Part shown: piece by piece, positions 1-9,345 of the stretch
Layout of the letters: each line of letters begins with the position of its first letter
How positions within the stretch are numbered: position 1 is the stretch's first letter
DNA from: VGSG01 sp040756375
GTDB lineage: Bacteria > Desulfobacterota > Desulfomonilia > Desulfomonilales > Desulfomonilaceae
Direction of reading: 5' to 3'
DNA: 64,000 bases
NCBI GenBank assembly: GCA_040756375.1
Contig: JBFLZC010000004.1
Span: forward strand, 1 to 64,000
Position numbers and translations under genes: made by a program
The notes under the pieces: model-generated
What the model was told of the DNA's origin: nothing
Seen by the model: the letters and a program-made list of their open reading frames with translations, nothing else
Database searches by the model: none

Positions 1-238
1 GCCGGGTGAGGTGAACTGTCAACGAATAACATCTCTGAGTCCCAGAGGGACGGCAGAGCTTTTCAGGAATGCAGACCCTATCCACCGATATTATCCTGGT
101 TTTCTGTCGTCCCTCTGGGACTCTCAATATCGGGGATGTTGGAGGCGGATTTACCCGGCGATGAATCGCCGGGCTACTTTCTATAGCCCCTCTGGGGCCT
201 GCAAGGCCAAGTAGAGTGAACATATTTTAACGCCTATG
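1..238. repeat. Dispersed palindromic repeat, family A, copy 1 (cut by window start)
   Basis: This stretch recurs at 53809-54061 at roughly 90 percent identity by eye. It contains a long inverted repeat: 37-57 pairs with 103-123 (20 of 21 positions). A second perfect hairpin, CCCGGCGATGAATCGCCGGG, lies at 154-173. The left end is missing because the window starts inside it. A short reading frame runs through both copies, but its sequence follows from the palindromes, so I treat it as non-coding. Confidence 0.85.
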
Positions 239-402
239 ATCTCTCCTCCAAACCACCCCATACGTAGACCCGAACAGCGTTGCCTTATGCCGACAACTTC
301 GGTAAGGACTTGAAAGATGGGTAGTGCGGTCTCTTCCAAACAATTGTAGAAACCGGCCAACTTTGTCCTACCCCAGCGTCGTGATTCACCGCAGGGGAGC
401 TT

Positions 403-1365
403 CTACTTCTTCAAGAGAAGATCGTGGTCCTTGAGCAGTTGCTGGCAGACTGCAATCTGTTCCGCGATGTACTTTTTTGACTGTTCGCTATTTAAGCCCA
501 TCGGCACAAAGCCTGCCGCGACGATTTTGGAACGATATCCTTCCGTATTAACCGTATCCAGCAAAGCCTTTTCCAGCCTAGCCGTGATTTCCGCGGGTGT
601 GTCTTTCGGCACGGCTAAGCCTCGGTCGATGCGGGGAAGGAATTTCAACCCTTCTTCTTGAAACGTCGGCACGTTCGGAAGCTGCTCCATGCGCTTCTCC
701 GCGCCGATTGCAAGGACCTTGATCTGAGACTGATGCGTCACCAGATCTGAGGAGTTTCCAAAGATAGCTTCCACGTGACCTCCGAGGAGGTTGGTTATCT
801 GAGGGGCCGCGCCGGTGAAGGTCACCAGAGTGAGCTTGGTTCCAGTCATCTTCATGAACTGGAGCGCGGCCATGTGGTGGCCTGAAAACTTGCCGGACAT
901 GCCAATGGTAACCTTGCCGGGATTGGCTTTGGCAAATTCTATGAATTCCTTGACGTTTTTGATCGTGGACCCCTTCTTCACTGCCAGGCCGATGGGAGTG
1001 GATTCGAAGATGCAAACGGGTTTGAGGTCCTGGGTCTTGAAGGCAACATCGGTTTGGGAAAGGGGTTGAAGGATAATGTGTGGGATATTGATCCCGCAAA
1101 CGGTATAGCCATCAGGTTTGGCCTGCGCGAACTTGGTCCAAGCCAGGCCTCCACCTGCGCCGGGCATATACGTGATTACAATGGGAACCCCCAGGTCTTT
1201 TTCCAGATACGGTTGTTGGAGGCGAGCCTCTACGTCCGATTGGCCTCCGGGATTAAAGGGAATGATGTAGGTGATGGGCCCTGTGGGGAATTTCTCGGCG
1301 CTGTATGCCGGTGCTGCCAGAGCAAAGAGAGCGACGACGATGAAGAGCAGTCTCAATCTTTTCAT
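403..1365 (-). CDS. tctC: TctC/Bug-type substrate-binding protein of a tripartite tricarboxylate transporter
   Basis: A 320-residue periplasmic solute receptor. Residues 1-22 form a classic signal peptide (KR, hydrophobic core, AYSA). The family hallmark follows: PITYIIPFNPGGQSD near residue 30 and a glycine-rich MPGAGGG near 66. It should capture a carboxylate in the periplasm and hand it to the TctA/TctB membrane pair encoded just upstream. It is the last gene of the minus-strand operon, 18 bp after tctA. The ligand cannot be read from sequence, but the neighbouring lyase and racemase point to a 2-hydroxy acid such as sulfolactate or a sugar acid. Confidence 0.93.
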   Translation of the reverse strand: MKRLRLLFIVVALFALAAPAYSAEKFPTGPITYIIPFNPGGQSDVEARLQQPYLEKDLGVPIVITYMPGAGGGLAWTKFAQAKPDGYTVCGINIPHIILQPLSQTDVAFKTQDLKPVCIFESTPIGLAVKKGSTIKNVKEFIEFAKANPGKVTIGMSGKFSGHHMAALQFMKMTGTKLTLVTFTGAAPQITNLLGGHVEAIFGNSSDLVTHQSQIKVLAIGAEKRMEQLPNVPTFQEEGLKFLPRIDRGLAVPKDTPAEITARLEKALLDTVNTEGYRSKIVAAGFVPMGLNSEQSKKYIAEQIAVCQQLLKDHDLLLKK

Positions 1366-1383
1366 CTTTCTATCCTTTCTTGG

Positions 1384-2901
1384 TTAGACTTCCTCACCTT
1401 CAACTTTTTCTTGCAGTTGCTTGCGCTTGCCGCCGATCCAAGGGATTAGGGGCGAAATGAGTAGGAACAGAGAAAGAGCAATAAACGCCGCGGAAATAGG
1501 ATGTTCAAGGAATATCCAAGGGCTACCCTGCGAGATCACCAGGGACAGCCGGAGGTTCTGCTCCATCATAGGACCGATCACCAACGCCAGCACGAGTGGG
1601 GCCATCTCCAGGCGGAATTTTCTGCCGATGTAACCCAGCACACCGAACCCGATCATCAAGCCCACTTCTACAAAGCTGTAATTCAAGCTGTACACGCCGA
1701 CTACGCAGAAGACGAGAATGAGTGGGAAGAGGACAGGGTAGGGGACGCGTAACAGCTTCACCCAGAGGCCGATCAAAGGCAGGTTGAGTATGACGAGCAT
1801 CATGTTGCCCACATACATGCTGATGACCGTTCCCCAGAAGATCTGGGGATGTTGTGAAATGAGCAGAGGGCCGGGCTGGATACCGTGAATCATGAACGCA
1901 CCCAACAGGATCGCAATCACGGAGTTCGCTGGAATGCCCAGTGTAAACAGCGGAATAAAAGCGCCTCCGGTTGCGGAATTATTCGCGGCTTCGGGTCCCG
2001 CAACGCCCTCGATGACGCCGGTTCCGAACTTCTCCGGGTGCCTGGACAGCTTCTTTTCCAAGGCATAGGAGCTAAAGGCGGAAATCACGGGTGCAGGCCC
2101 GGGGAGGACCCCTATGAAGAATCCTAGGAAGCTCCCACGAACGATCGGCAAGAAGGAATCTTTCCAATCCCGCAGGGAAGGGAGCAGATCACGGACCTTT
2201 GAAGTGACAATCTCCTGCTTGATCGCTTGTTCGACGTTCGAAATGACTTCGGCTACCCCGAATAATCCCATAATCACGGGTATCAGTCCCACACCGTCGC
2301 TGAGTTCTACCATTCCGAAGGTCAGGCGCTGCGTTCCGGAAATGGAATCCATGCCGATGGTGCTGATCAGCAACCCCAGCACTGCCATCATGAGCGCCTT
2401 AAGAATAGAACCCGAGGCCAAATAGATCAGGATGAGGATACCCATCAGCATCAAGCTGAAGTATTCAGGAGGGCCGAATGCCAACGCAAACTGTGCCAGC
2501 GGCGGCGCTACCAACATGAGTCCCAGGACGGAGATAGTCCCGGCAATGAAGGACCCGAACGCGGCGATTCCCAACGCAGGCCCGGCCCGGCCTTTGAGGG
2601 CCATCTGGTAACCGTCCAAAGTTGTAACTACGGACGCGGCTTCTCCGGGAATGTTGACGAGGATGGATGTGGTGGAACCTCCGTACATGGCGCCATAGTA
2701 GATGCCTGCCAGCATTATGATTGCGCCCACGGGAGAGAGGTGAAAAGTGTTGGGCAGGAGCAACGCAATCGCTGCGGTTGGCCCAAGTCCGGGAAGCACG
2801 CCCACCAGAGTTCCCAGGAGCACGCCAAGGAAGCAGAGCAAAAGGTTTACAGGTGTGAAGACCACCTGAGCTCCCAAAGCCATATGGTTGAGTAGATCCA
2901 T
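1384..2901 (-). CDS. tctA: TctA large membrane subunit of tripartite tricarboxylate transporter
   Basis: A 505-residue, highly hydrophobic protein with about a dozen predicted membrane spans. The length and the early motif GVLPGLGPTAAIALLLP (residues about 37-53) are typical of TctA, the permease subunit. A second inverted-repeat copy of the family motif, GVLPGPAPVISAF, lies near residue 264. It forms the transport channel with TctB and receives substrate from TctC, driven by an ion gradient. The gene starts 7 bp after tctB and ends 18 bp before tctC, so the three are surely co-transcribed. Confidence 0.95.
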   Translation of the reverse strand: MDLLNHMALGAQVVFTPVNLLLCFLGVLLGTLVGVLPGLGPTAAIALLLPNTFHLSPVGAIIMLAGIYYGAMYGGSTTSILVNIPGEAASVVTTLDGYQMALKGRAGPALGIAAFGSFIAGTISVLGLMLVAPPLAQFALAFGPPEYFSLMLMGILILIYLASGSILKALMMAVLGLLISTIGMDSISGTQRLTFGMVELSDGVGLIPVIMGLFGVAEVISNVEQAIKQEIVTSKVRDLLPSLRDWKDSFLPIVRGSFLGFFIGVLPGPAPVISAFSSYALEKKLSRHPEKFGTGVIEGVAGPEAANNSATGGAFIPLFTLGIPANSVIAILLGAFMIHGIQPGPLLISQHPQIFWGTVISMYVGNMMLVILNLPLIGLWVKLLRVPYPVLFPLILVFCVVGVYSLNYSFVEVGLMIGFGVLGYIGRKFRLEMAPLVLALVIGPMMEQNLRLSLVISQGSPWIFLEHPISAAFIALSLFLLISPLIPWIGGKRKQLQEKVEGEEV

Positions 2902-2908
2902 GGCGAAC

Positions 2909-3376
2909 CTAAAACCCGAAAAATCCGTGTGGGAGCTGGGTTTTCAGTAGGTTAATGAAAAGAAGGCGCGCGCCCAGTGCACTAAGCACCGCCACAGCCA
3001 CGGTCCGCGTCCAGGTTTGCGGGAAGATAAACTTCACCAGGAAGCCCACAAAGACAAACGTTGCAATCGTGAAGCCCAGCGGATTCATAATCTGCGCGTA
3101 TACGACCATCGCGACAAATGTAGCCACAACCCGTTTCCAGGAATCGGCTTGAGGAAAGAACCGCGGAAGTACAGGCCCGGCCCGCCGCACACTGCCCACA
3201 AAGAGGCCCACAGCCATGACGCACAACGTGACTCCTGCCCAGAACGGCAAGAATCCGGGGCCGGGCTCGTTCCAGGTCCCAATTTCAACTCGACGAGCGT
3301 ACAGGGCAAAGAACAAGCCCACACCAAAGAAGAAGAGGGCTGCAATCCGATCGTACCAGCTTTGTGTCTTTGGCAT
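2909..3376 (-). CDS. tctB: TctB small membrane subunit of tripartite tricarboxylate transporter
   Basis: A 155-residue protein with four predicted membrane spans, the usual size and topology of TctB. Residues 10-25 make the first helix; GPGFLPFWAG (near 38) opens the second, as is common in the family; a cluster of two helices closes the protein. It is the accessory membrane subunit and contacts TctA. It lies between the lyase large-subunit gene (27 bp gap) and tctA (7 bp gap) in the same operon. TctB is poorly conserved, so the call rests on hydropathy plus position. Confidence 0.88.
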   Translation of the reverse strand: MPKTQSWYDRIAALFFFGVGLFFALYARRVEIGTWNEPGPGFLPFWAGVTLCVMAVGLFVGSVRRAGPVLPRFFPQADSWKRVVATFVAMVVYAQIMNPLGFTIATFVFVGFLVKFIFPQTWTRTVAVAVLSALGARLLFINLLKTQLPHGFFGF

Positions 3377-3403
3377 GGGCTCTCCGTCTCCGCACTACTG
3401 CGT

Positions 3404-4567
3404 CTACGCGCTGATGTATAGCTTGGTTAAAACGAATTCCCGGTGGCCTAAGGCTTCGGCCGCGGTCAGGCGACCATTGGCCGTGCGAGCGACCATCTCA
3501 AGGAGCTTATCGCCGGCCTGATCGAGAGTCATCTCACCCCTGAGTATGGCGGACACGTCCAGGTCGATATGCTCGCTCATTGTACGACAAGTCAGGGGAT
3601 TGGCCGAAAGCTTGATGACCGGCAGTATGGGATTGCCGATGATGTTCCCTTGGCCGGTGGGGAACAGATGCACCACGGCTCCTGAAGCAGCCCACAAGGT
3701 TACCGCCTCGGCAGCCGCGGAAGAGGTATCCATGTACCACAATCCTTTGCCTTTGGGGGCCTCGGCCGGTTTGAGCACTCCCACGTATCGAGACTTCTTA
3801 CCGATCTTTTGGAGATTCCCATAGGCTTTTTCCTCGATCGTGGTCAATCCGCCTCGTATATTGCCTTTCGTGGGCTGAGAACCGGAAAGATCGTCGGTCT
3901 TGAACTTCACGATGATGTCGTTGTACGCATTCCAGACGCGCATGAACTCTTCACCGATTTCCGGAGTGGCTGCTCGCTCCTTGCATACCACCTCCGCGCC
4001 GGTGATTTCGGAGGTCTCTCCAAAACAGGTGGTAGCGCCCATTTCCACCAATTTATCAATTGCGTTCCCCACCGTGGGGTTGGATGCCAGGCCGGACGTG
4101 GTATCGGATTCGCCACACTTAACCGATACGTACAGTTTGTCCATTGTGCATTCAGTCCTGGGGAGCTCGGTTGCCCACTGCACATATTCCAGAGCCTGGC
4201 GAGAAGCGGCAGCGACTGCATTGATGTCCCCGCTGCGCTCGATGGAGAAGCCCTTCACGGGCTTCCCGGTTTCCGCGATACCGCTGACGATCCGTTCGGT
4301 CCATTCCGGCTCGATGCCGATGACCACCACCGCGGCTACATTGGGATTTGCGCCCGTCCCGATGATAGTTCGGAAGAACAGCTCCAGGTCTTCGCCGAAT
4401 TGCAGACGCCCGTAGGCGTGAGGAAGGGCCATCGTTCCTTTTATGTTGTTGGCAACCGCCTCACACGCGGCATTGGACAAGTCGTCCAAAGGCAAAATAA
4501 CCACGTGATTCCGAACACCGACCCTTCCGTTTTCACGGCGATAACCGGTAAACTTAGGTATATTCAT
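3404..4567 (-). CDS. UxaA/SuyB-family lyase, large subunit
   Basis: A 387-residue protein of the altronate/galactarate dehydratase (UxaA) C-terminal family. It opens with GYRRENGRVGVRNH and carries the family motifs VSVKCGESDTTSG (near 151) and FPTGQGN with NPILPVIKL towards the end. I start at the ATG at 4567, which has GAGGTGG just upstream; the GTG at 4576 lies inside that ribosome site. The split layout, about 42 kDa plus a 10-kDa SAF subunit, matches (2R)-sulfolactate sulfo-lyase SuyB/SuyA, which releases sulfite and pyruvate. A sugar-acid dehydratase of the same family is the main alternative. The gap to the small subunit is 2 bp. Confidence 0.82.
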   Translation of the reverse strand: MNIPKFTGYRRENGRVGVRNHVVILPLDDLSNAACEAVANNIKGTMALPHAYGRLQFGEDLELFFRTIIGTGANPNVAAVVVIGIEPEWTERIVSGIAETGKPVKGFSIERSGDINAVAAASRQALEYVQWATELPRTECTMDKLYVSVKCGESDTTSGLASNPTVGNAIDKLVEMGATTCFGETSEITGAEVVCKERAATPEIGEEFMRVWNAYNDIIVKFKTDDLSGSQPTKGNIRGGLTTIEEKAYGNLQKIGKKSRYVGVLKPAEAPKGKGLWYMDTSSAAAEAVTLWAASGAVVHLFPTGQGNIIGNPILPVIKLSANPLTCRTMSEHIDLDVSAILRGEMTLDQAGDKLLEMVARTANGRLTAAEALGHREFVLTKLYISA

Positions 4568-4569
4568 TG

Positions 4570-4848
4570 CTACCACCTCTTTGTCTTCAGGTTGTGAATG
4601 TGCACATGGGCCCCGGCCGCGGTGTCCGCAACAATTCGCCCGATGTCATGCCCGTACTTGATGACCGTGTCCCCGACCTTGAAATCGACGAGAGCGATCT
4701 TGTGGCCGAGCGGAATATCATTCAAGGCCTTCATGTCCATCTGCGCCTGGGTGTCCATAAACAACCCTTTCGCGGTCTCCCCCGCCTTGATGTCAACCGT
4801 GGCCACGCCCACATTGTCTGATTTTTCGTGAACCAGAAACTGTATCAT
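4570..4848 (-). CDS. SuyA-like SAF-domain small subunit of the lyase
   Basis: A 92-residue SAF-domain protein. It shows the usual N-terminal pattern of UxaA-type enzymes: a histidine near the start (VHEKSDNVGVATVDIKAGE), then IPLGHKIALVDFKVGDTVIK and YGHDIG. In single-chain UxaA/GarD enzymes this domain is fused to the large part; here it is separate, as in sulfolactate sulfo-lyase SuyA (about 8-10 kDa). The start is supported by GGAGAG 3-4 bp upstream. It sits 61 bp after the racemase gene and 2 bp before the large subunit. Which substrate it serves is inferred from context only. Confidence 0.8.
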   Translation of the reverse strand: MIQFLVHEKSDNVGVATVDIKAGETAKGLFMDTQAQMDMKALNDIPLGHKIALVDFKVGDTVIKYGHDIGRIVADTAAGAHVHIHNLKTKRW

Positions 4849-4909
4849 GGTCTCTCCTTTCCGGATGCTGTGCTGGGAAGAGCTCCCGGCTGGTCATCGG
4901 GAGCTCGAA

Positions 4910-6181
4910 CTATGTCGGTTCCACGATGAAAAATGTAGTGTTGGAATTAGGGATGACCGCCACCCGCGGTGTTCCCTCAAACTCTTCGATCCATTGACGG
5001 ACCTGCGCTTCCGGCTCGACAGAACGCAAGAGGCACCGATTCAGGATTTCGCCTTCCAGTTCCGATGCGATCGCCACGTCGAAGCTGTCCAGGGTACGGC
5101 CGAACAGATAAGCCTTATGTGCGCCCATCTTGAATCCAAGTCGTCGGAAGTCTTCAAGAACCTCCTGCGGCGTCCGGAATCGGCCCACGTAATCGTAGTA
5201 CACGTCGTCACCTACTCCTTGCGGACAAGCAGCAAGCAGGAGTATCTTGCCGCCTGGCTTGAGGGCTTGGGAGGCTAGATTCAGGCCTTTCTGCGCTTGA
5301 TAGAGACAGATGTCTTTGGGGTGCCCTCCGCAAGACGCCACAACGACATCGAATCTTTTCGAGATTCTTACTCCGTAGACAGAGCGGCAGACGTCGGCTC
5401 CCTCTGCGAGTACGGCGTCGGGATCGCCGGCCAGAACGCTCACGGGTCGTTTGTCGGAATCCAGGACCACATCAATGGCAAGGTGGATGCCGACCATGCG
5501 GCCTGCTTCATTCATGTCCTCCCGAACCGGATTGCCCGTCAGTTTGCCGACCTGAGCGTTGGGATCGAACATGAGCCCGTGGTTGTGTTCAATGGTTTGC
5601 GCCGCGGCAAGACCGATCACAGCGCCCTTGGAACCTCCGGTGAATCCGACAAACTGGTGAGGGTCGATCTGCCCGATGACGATTCGCAGATCCGCTTCGG
5701 CAAAACGAGCGTTAATACGCAGCGGTGTGCCTCGGTTGGTGAGACCGAAATCAACCATTCGCGCTCTGCGGGCATCATGAGCCACTACCTTGCATCGTAA
5801 CCCTATTTCGGCAGGGATAACCCGCCAGAGAGCCTGGTCCTCCAAGGGCGGGTGCAAGCCGCCTCCCACCACGACGGTCACTGCGGAAGAATCCAGACCC
5901 GGAGCAGATCTTTGTAGCGCTCTCAGGAGCACAGGCAAGATCGCACTGAGTGGCGCAGGCCGAGTCTCGTCAGGAACCGCGATAGCAACGGTCTTCGGGG
6001 CAATCTCCCGAACCATCTGGTCGAATGAAGGACGGTCGAGAGGCTTAGCCAGAGCGCGCTCCAGCGCAGCTGCCACATTTTCCACTGGCGGCATCGTGGC
6101 CGGCTGAAGGATTTCCACGTCCGCTTTCTCGGGAATCCGCAGCCGGTACTCTCCCTGACCGTATTTCAGAACCACATCCAT
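4910..6181 (-). CDS. LarA-family nickel-pincer (lactate-type) racemase/epimerase
   Basis: A 423-residue homologue of lactate racemase LarA (DUF2088 plus C-terminal domain). The active-site pattern is intact: DETRPAP at 71-77, the GLHPP histidine at 110, His135, then HQFVGFTGGSK with His175 and Lys185, and EHNH with His199/His201. In LarA the equivalent lysine carries the nickel-pincer cofactor and the histidines bind nickel or act as acid/base. It is the first gene of the operon, so it probably inverts the C2 centre of the hydroxy acid taken up by TctABC before the SuyAB-like lyase acts. No larBCE cofactor genes are in the window. No strong ribosome site is seen before this ATG. Confidence 0.85.
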   Translation of the reverse strand: MDVVLKYGQGEYRLRIPEKADVEILQPATMPPVENVAAALERALAKPLDRPSFDQMVREIAPKTVAIAVPDETRPAPLSAILPVLLRALQRSAPGLDSSAVTVVVGGGLHPPLEDQALWRVIPAEIGLRCKVVAHDARRARMVDFGLTNRGTPLRINARFAEADLRIVIGQIDPHQFVGFTGGSKGAVIGLAAAQTIEHNHGLMFDPNAQVGKLTGNPVREDMNEAGRMVGIHLAIDVVLDSDKRPVSVLAGDPDAVLAEGADVCRSVYGVRISKRFDVVVASCGGHPKDICLYQAQKGLNLASQALKPGGKILLLAACPQGVGDDVYYDYVGRFRTPQEVLEDFRRLGFKMGAHKAYLFGRTLDSFDVAIASELEGEILNRCLLRSVEPEAQVRQWIEEFEGTPRVAVIPNSNTTFFIVEPT

Positions 6182-6387
6182 AGTTTCTAGCCAACCGCCA
6201 TGGCAAAAGAACTCTAACGAATCACGAGAGTTCCCGGTTTCGGCGCGCGCCGCCGCTTAAAACTGAATGCTAAGATACCGCATCCGAAGGTGCGGTCAGA
6301 GAAATCGCCGCCGGCGCGCTCTGGTCGGTGGCGCAGTCCTGAAGCGGCTATACTGCCGCGCCTTGAATCCGAGCCCTTTGTCCACGC

Positions 6388-6474
6388 CCAGCCTTCCCCC
6401 TCCCCTACACCCCTCCCGCCAGGGGAGGGGAATGAGTTCCCCCTCCCTTGATGGGAGGGGACAGGGGAGGGTGA
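6388..6474 (-). repeat. C-rich/G-rich palindromic repeat, family C, copy 1
   Basis: Two adjacent hairpins of CCCCTCCC/GGGAGGGG type. Read on the minus strand, it matches the copies at 27099-27168 and 27536-27618 (ACCCTC..., CTCCCATCAAGGGAGGGGG..., CCCCTGGYGGGAG...). It lies in the 408-bp space 6182-6589 between the larA-like gene and the hydrolase gene; I see no gene in the rest of that space. Confidence 0.75.
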
Positions 6475-6589
6475 CATCGGGTCGATTTCAAGGAGTGACT
6501 GTATAGTCAGGAGCCGTGAATCGACGGCTCCCCACGACGACAGAATTGGAGCAAGCGGGCCCCTCGGCCACCTGCTCACAATCCGTTGA

Positions 6590-7477
6590 TCATTTCTGTG
6601 ATTTCTTCAGAAACGCATCCAGCTCGTTATTAAACCACTCCGCATCTTCGTAGAACAGCACGTGCCCTCCCTTTTCAGAAGCCGCAAGAGTTCCTTTGGG
6701 CACCTGGGATGCGATAAATTTCCCCATCGCAATGCCCTTCTTAAAGATGTTGGAGTCCGCCGCAAAAACGATTGTCGGGACGGTGATGGTTTTGAGCACG
6801 TCAGTATAGTCACGCATCAGGTAGTCGCTGTAGATGGCCGTCGCAACCGAAACAGGGGTCTTGAGATGTTCGGTTAGCATCCATTCCAGGTCTTCTTTGG
6901 GGGCCTGTGCGTTCTTGAACATGTTGTTTATGAACCCGGTCGCCACTTCTCGTCTTTTTTCGTTAAGACCGATGAACAAACCATTCATCCTGTCATAATT
7001 GTAATTCTTGAGTCCTTGCGCATTCCATTCCGCAGGCGAGAACGGGAACGGCGTCATGTCCACGAGCCCCAGTGCCTTCACTTTGTCCGAGCCAAATTGC
7101 TTCCAGTATTCCAGGACTACCGGCCCGCCGAGAGACCATCCCACAAGAGCGACATCTTTGAGCTTCAGCGCGTCAATGACAGAGCGAACATCCTTAGCAT
7201 ATTGAGAAATCAGATGTCCGGACAGGATCTTACTGCTGTTACCATGCCCACGCAGATCCATGACTACTACTTGATGGTCTTTTGCCAGCTTTTCGACCTG
7301 CTTCTGCCAGAATTTGCCGGTCATGGTCCAGCCGTGCACAAAGAGTATGGCAGGCCCCTGTCCTTTGGTTTCGTAATAGATAATCGCTCCATCAGGGGTG
7401 TCTACTGTTCCTGCCAAGGCCAGCGTGGCAGCGCAAAGAACAAACCAGCACGCCAAAAGCAGAGCCCTCATTCTCAT
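6590..7477 (-). CDS. Exported alpha/beta-fold hydrolase
   Basis: A 295-residue alpha/beta hydrolase beginning with a signal peptide (residues 1-22, MRMRALLLACW... ATLALA), so it acts outside the cytoplasm. The oxyanion loop FVHGW is at 47-50, the strand-turn MDLRGHGNS at 73-81, the nucleophile elbow GWSLGG puts Ser115 in place, and the catalytic acid and His lie in FAADSN and GGHVLFYED. I start at the ATG at 7477, which has GGAGG six bases upstream; a longer in-frame start lacks this. The substrate is unknown; esterase or lactonase activity is typical. The gene stands alone between two operons. Confidence 0.85.
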   Translation of the reverse strand: MRMRALLLACWFVLCAATLALAGTVDTPDGAIIYYETKGQGPAILFVHGWTMTGKFWQKQVEKLAKDHQVVVMDLRGHGNSSKILSGHLISQYAKDVRSVIDALKLKDVALVGWSLGGPVVLEYWKQFGSDKVKALGLVDMTPFPFSPAEWNAQGLKNYNYDRMNGLFIGLNEKRREVATGFINNMFKNAQAPKEDLEWMLTEHLKTPVSVATAIYSDYLMRDYTDVLKTITVPTIVFAADSNIFKKGIAMGKFIASQVPKGTLAASEKGGHVLFYEDAEWFNNELDAFLKKSQK

Positions 7478-7746
7478 GGTACACCTCCCTACTTGTTCGT
7501 ATCCCACAGCGAATGCTTGGAGAAACAGGCAAAGATCGTGCCCGAAGAGCGGTTTATTGTAACATGCCGGGATAACTGACGATGTTCATTTCTTCCGTAA
7601 CCGTGAAAACCGAGCCTCTGCCGAATAGTGGGCAGAAATGCCGAAAGGTGGTCTTGCCTTTCTCCTTCCCTCTGCTATGCTAACCCATAATACCGCAAGA
7701 AGGGCCTAAGCAAGCTCTCGAACACTGCGTCCCTCAAAGCCCTCTT

Positions 7747-9345
7747 ATGCCCAACTGTGGGCGCAAGAGCTCGGACGCGAATACAATGGCAACCCACGAC
7801 GAGGCCGATATGCACTGGAATCTCGAAACAAGGTACCGGATTCTTCTCTCAATCAATAATGCCATTATTACGCAAACCTCTCGAGCGAAACTCTTTCAAA
7901 CGCTGGCCACGGAGCTCAGGAGGCATTTCCGCTACGATCGCCTGAGCATCAATTTGTACGATTCCGGGACCGAGTCTCTCAGTTACTTTGCAGCAGCCGA
8001 CGGGATCGCGCCCGAGGGCATTTCCGTTAAAGGCAGCCGGCCCTTGGCAAAAGGGTCCATCGCCCAGATGGTCATAACCTCAAAACGACCTGTTATCATA
8101 GAGGATCTCAATCGGTACGAAGACTTGCCTTCGGTGCTCTCCATGCTGGATTCGGGGCTCACCGCGACCATGGCCTTTCCCCTCATGGTGCGTAACCGCC
8201 TACTCGGAACCATTCATTTCTCGTTCGGGAAGAAGCCTGAGGATATCCAAGATCTCGTGGAAGTCCTCACCGACGTCTCGAATCAGGTGGCCATAGCGGT
8301 TGACAACATGCTCAACTACGTGGAACTGGCAAGACTCAACGAGAATTTGGAGCGCCAGAAACGATATCTCATGGTCAATGCCGACGATGCGTATCATCAG
8401 GATCACTTCTTCTATGCGTCGCCTGCAATGGCCGAGATCATGAACCAAATCGAACTGGTCGCGGACACGGACGCTTCAGTGCTTGTAGCGGGTGAGACAG
8501 GCACAGGAAAAGATTACCTTGCACGCACCATCCACAATTTGAGTTCCCGCCGCAATCATCTTTTCGTGAAGATCAACTGCCCGGCCTTGACCTCGTCTCT
8601 GATCGAGAGCGAGCTTTTCGGGCACGGCAAAGGCGCGTTCACAGGAGCTCATGCCTTGCGAATCGGCCGATTCGAGATGGCTGACGGCGGTACGGTATTT
8701 CTCGACGAGGTGGGCGATCTCCCGGCGAATTTGCAGGCGAAATTGTTGCAAGTGATTCAAGATCGTGAGTTCGAGCGCGTGGGCGAGAGCAGGCCGATCA
8801 AAGTCAATATCCGCGTCATTTCCGCCACCAACCACGATCTTGAAAAGGCTATGCGAGAGGGGTCGTTCCGACGGGACCTCTATTATCGCCTGAACATGGT
8901 CACCATTCATACTCCGCGATTGAAAGATCGTCCCGAAGACATCTCCTTGCTTGTGGAACGCTTGACTGAGCTCCAGGCCAAGCAGATGAATCGACCTGCT
9001 CCAGAGTACACGGACTTGGCACTTGAGAGGCTCATTCATTACCATTGGCCGGGGAACGTTCGAGAGCTGAAGAATCTGGCTATACGGCTGGTCATCTTGA
9101 GGCCGGGTATGCGCATTACGGAAGCAGACATCGACAAGATATTGAACACTTTTCAGCCGGAGCATGAGATTTCCGTGAGTACCCTGGCGGCCGCGGAACG
9201 TGGCCACATTGAGAGAGCACTGATCAAATGCCGAGGTGTCCTGGGTGGCCCGCACGGCGCGGCCAAGGTCTTGGGGCTGCCCCGCTCAACCCTGCAATAT
9301 CGTCTGAGGAAATTCGGCCTCAATGCAAGCGATTATACCGGTTGA
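7747..9345 (+). CDS. GAF-domain sigma-54-dependent transcriptional activator (FhlA-like)
   Basis: A 532-residue enhancer-binding protein. A GAF sensor spans about 35-190, a linker helix 195-215, the AAA+ core 222-450 with Walker A GETGTGKD (249-256), an intact GAFTGA loop (296-301) and Walker B VFLDE (317-321), and a Fis-type helix-turn-helix at 485-523. It should open sigma-54 promoters in response to a small ligand or redox signal. ATGs at residues 14 and 22 are alternative starts. Its last codons lie inside dispersed repeat B, so the C-terminus may have been altered by that insertion. Its targets are not obvious; the divergent hydrolase is the nearest. Confidence 0.92.
   Translation: MPNCGRKSSDANTMATHDEADMHWNLETRYRILLSINNAIITQTSRAKLFQTLATELRRHFRYDRLSINLYDSGTESLSYFAAADGIAPEGISVKGSRPLAKGSIAQMVITSKRPVIIEDLNRYEDLPSVLSMLDSGLTATMAFPLMVRNRLLGTIHFSFGKKPEDIQDLVEVLTDVSNQVAIAVDNMLNYVELARLNENLERQKRYLMVNADDAYHQDHFFYASPAMAEIMNQIELVADTDASVLVAGETGTGKDYLARTIHNLSSRRNHLFVKINCPALTSSLIESELFGHGKGAFTGAHALRIGRFEMADGGTVFLDEVGDLPANLQAKLLQVIQDREFERVGESRPIKVNIRVISATNHDLEKAMREGSFRRDLYYRLNMVTIHTPRLKDRPEDISLLVERLTELQAKQMNRPAPEYTDLALERLIHYHWPGNVRELKNLAIRLVILRPGMRITEADIDKILNTFQPEHEISVSTLAAAERGHIERALIKCRGVLGGPHGAAKVLGLPRSTLQYRLRKFGLNASDYTG

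Noticed and set aside
11..214. Short reading frame in repeat A, repeated at 53822-54037
   Set aside because: The peptide follows the palindromic DNA, differs in codons at random between copies and has no ribosome site.
6388..6474. CRISPR array suggested by G/C-rich repeated words
   Set aside because: Units are adjacent hairpins without regular spacers; no cas genes are present anywhere in the window.
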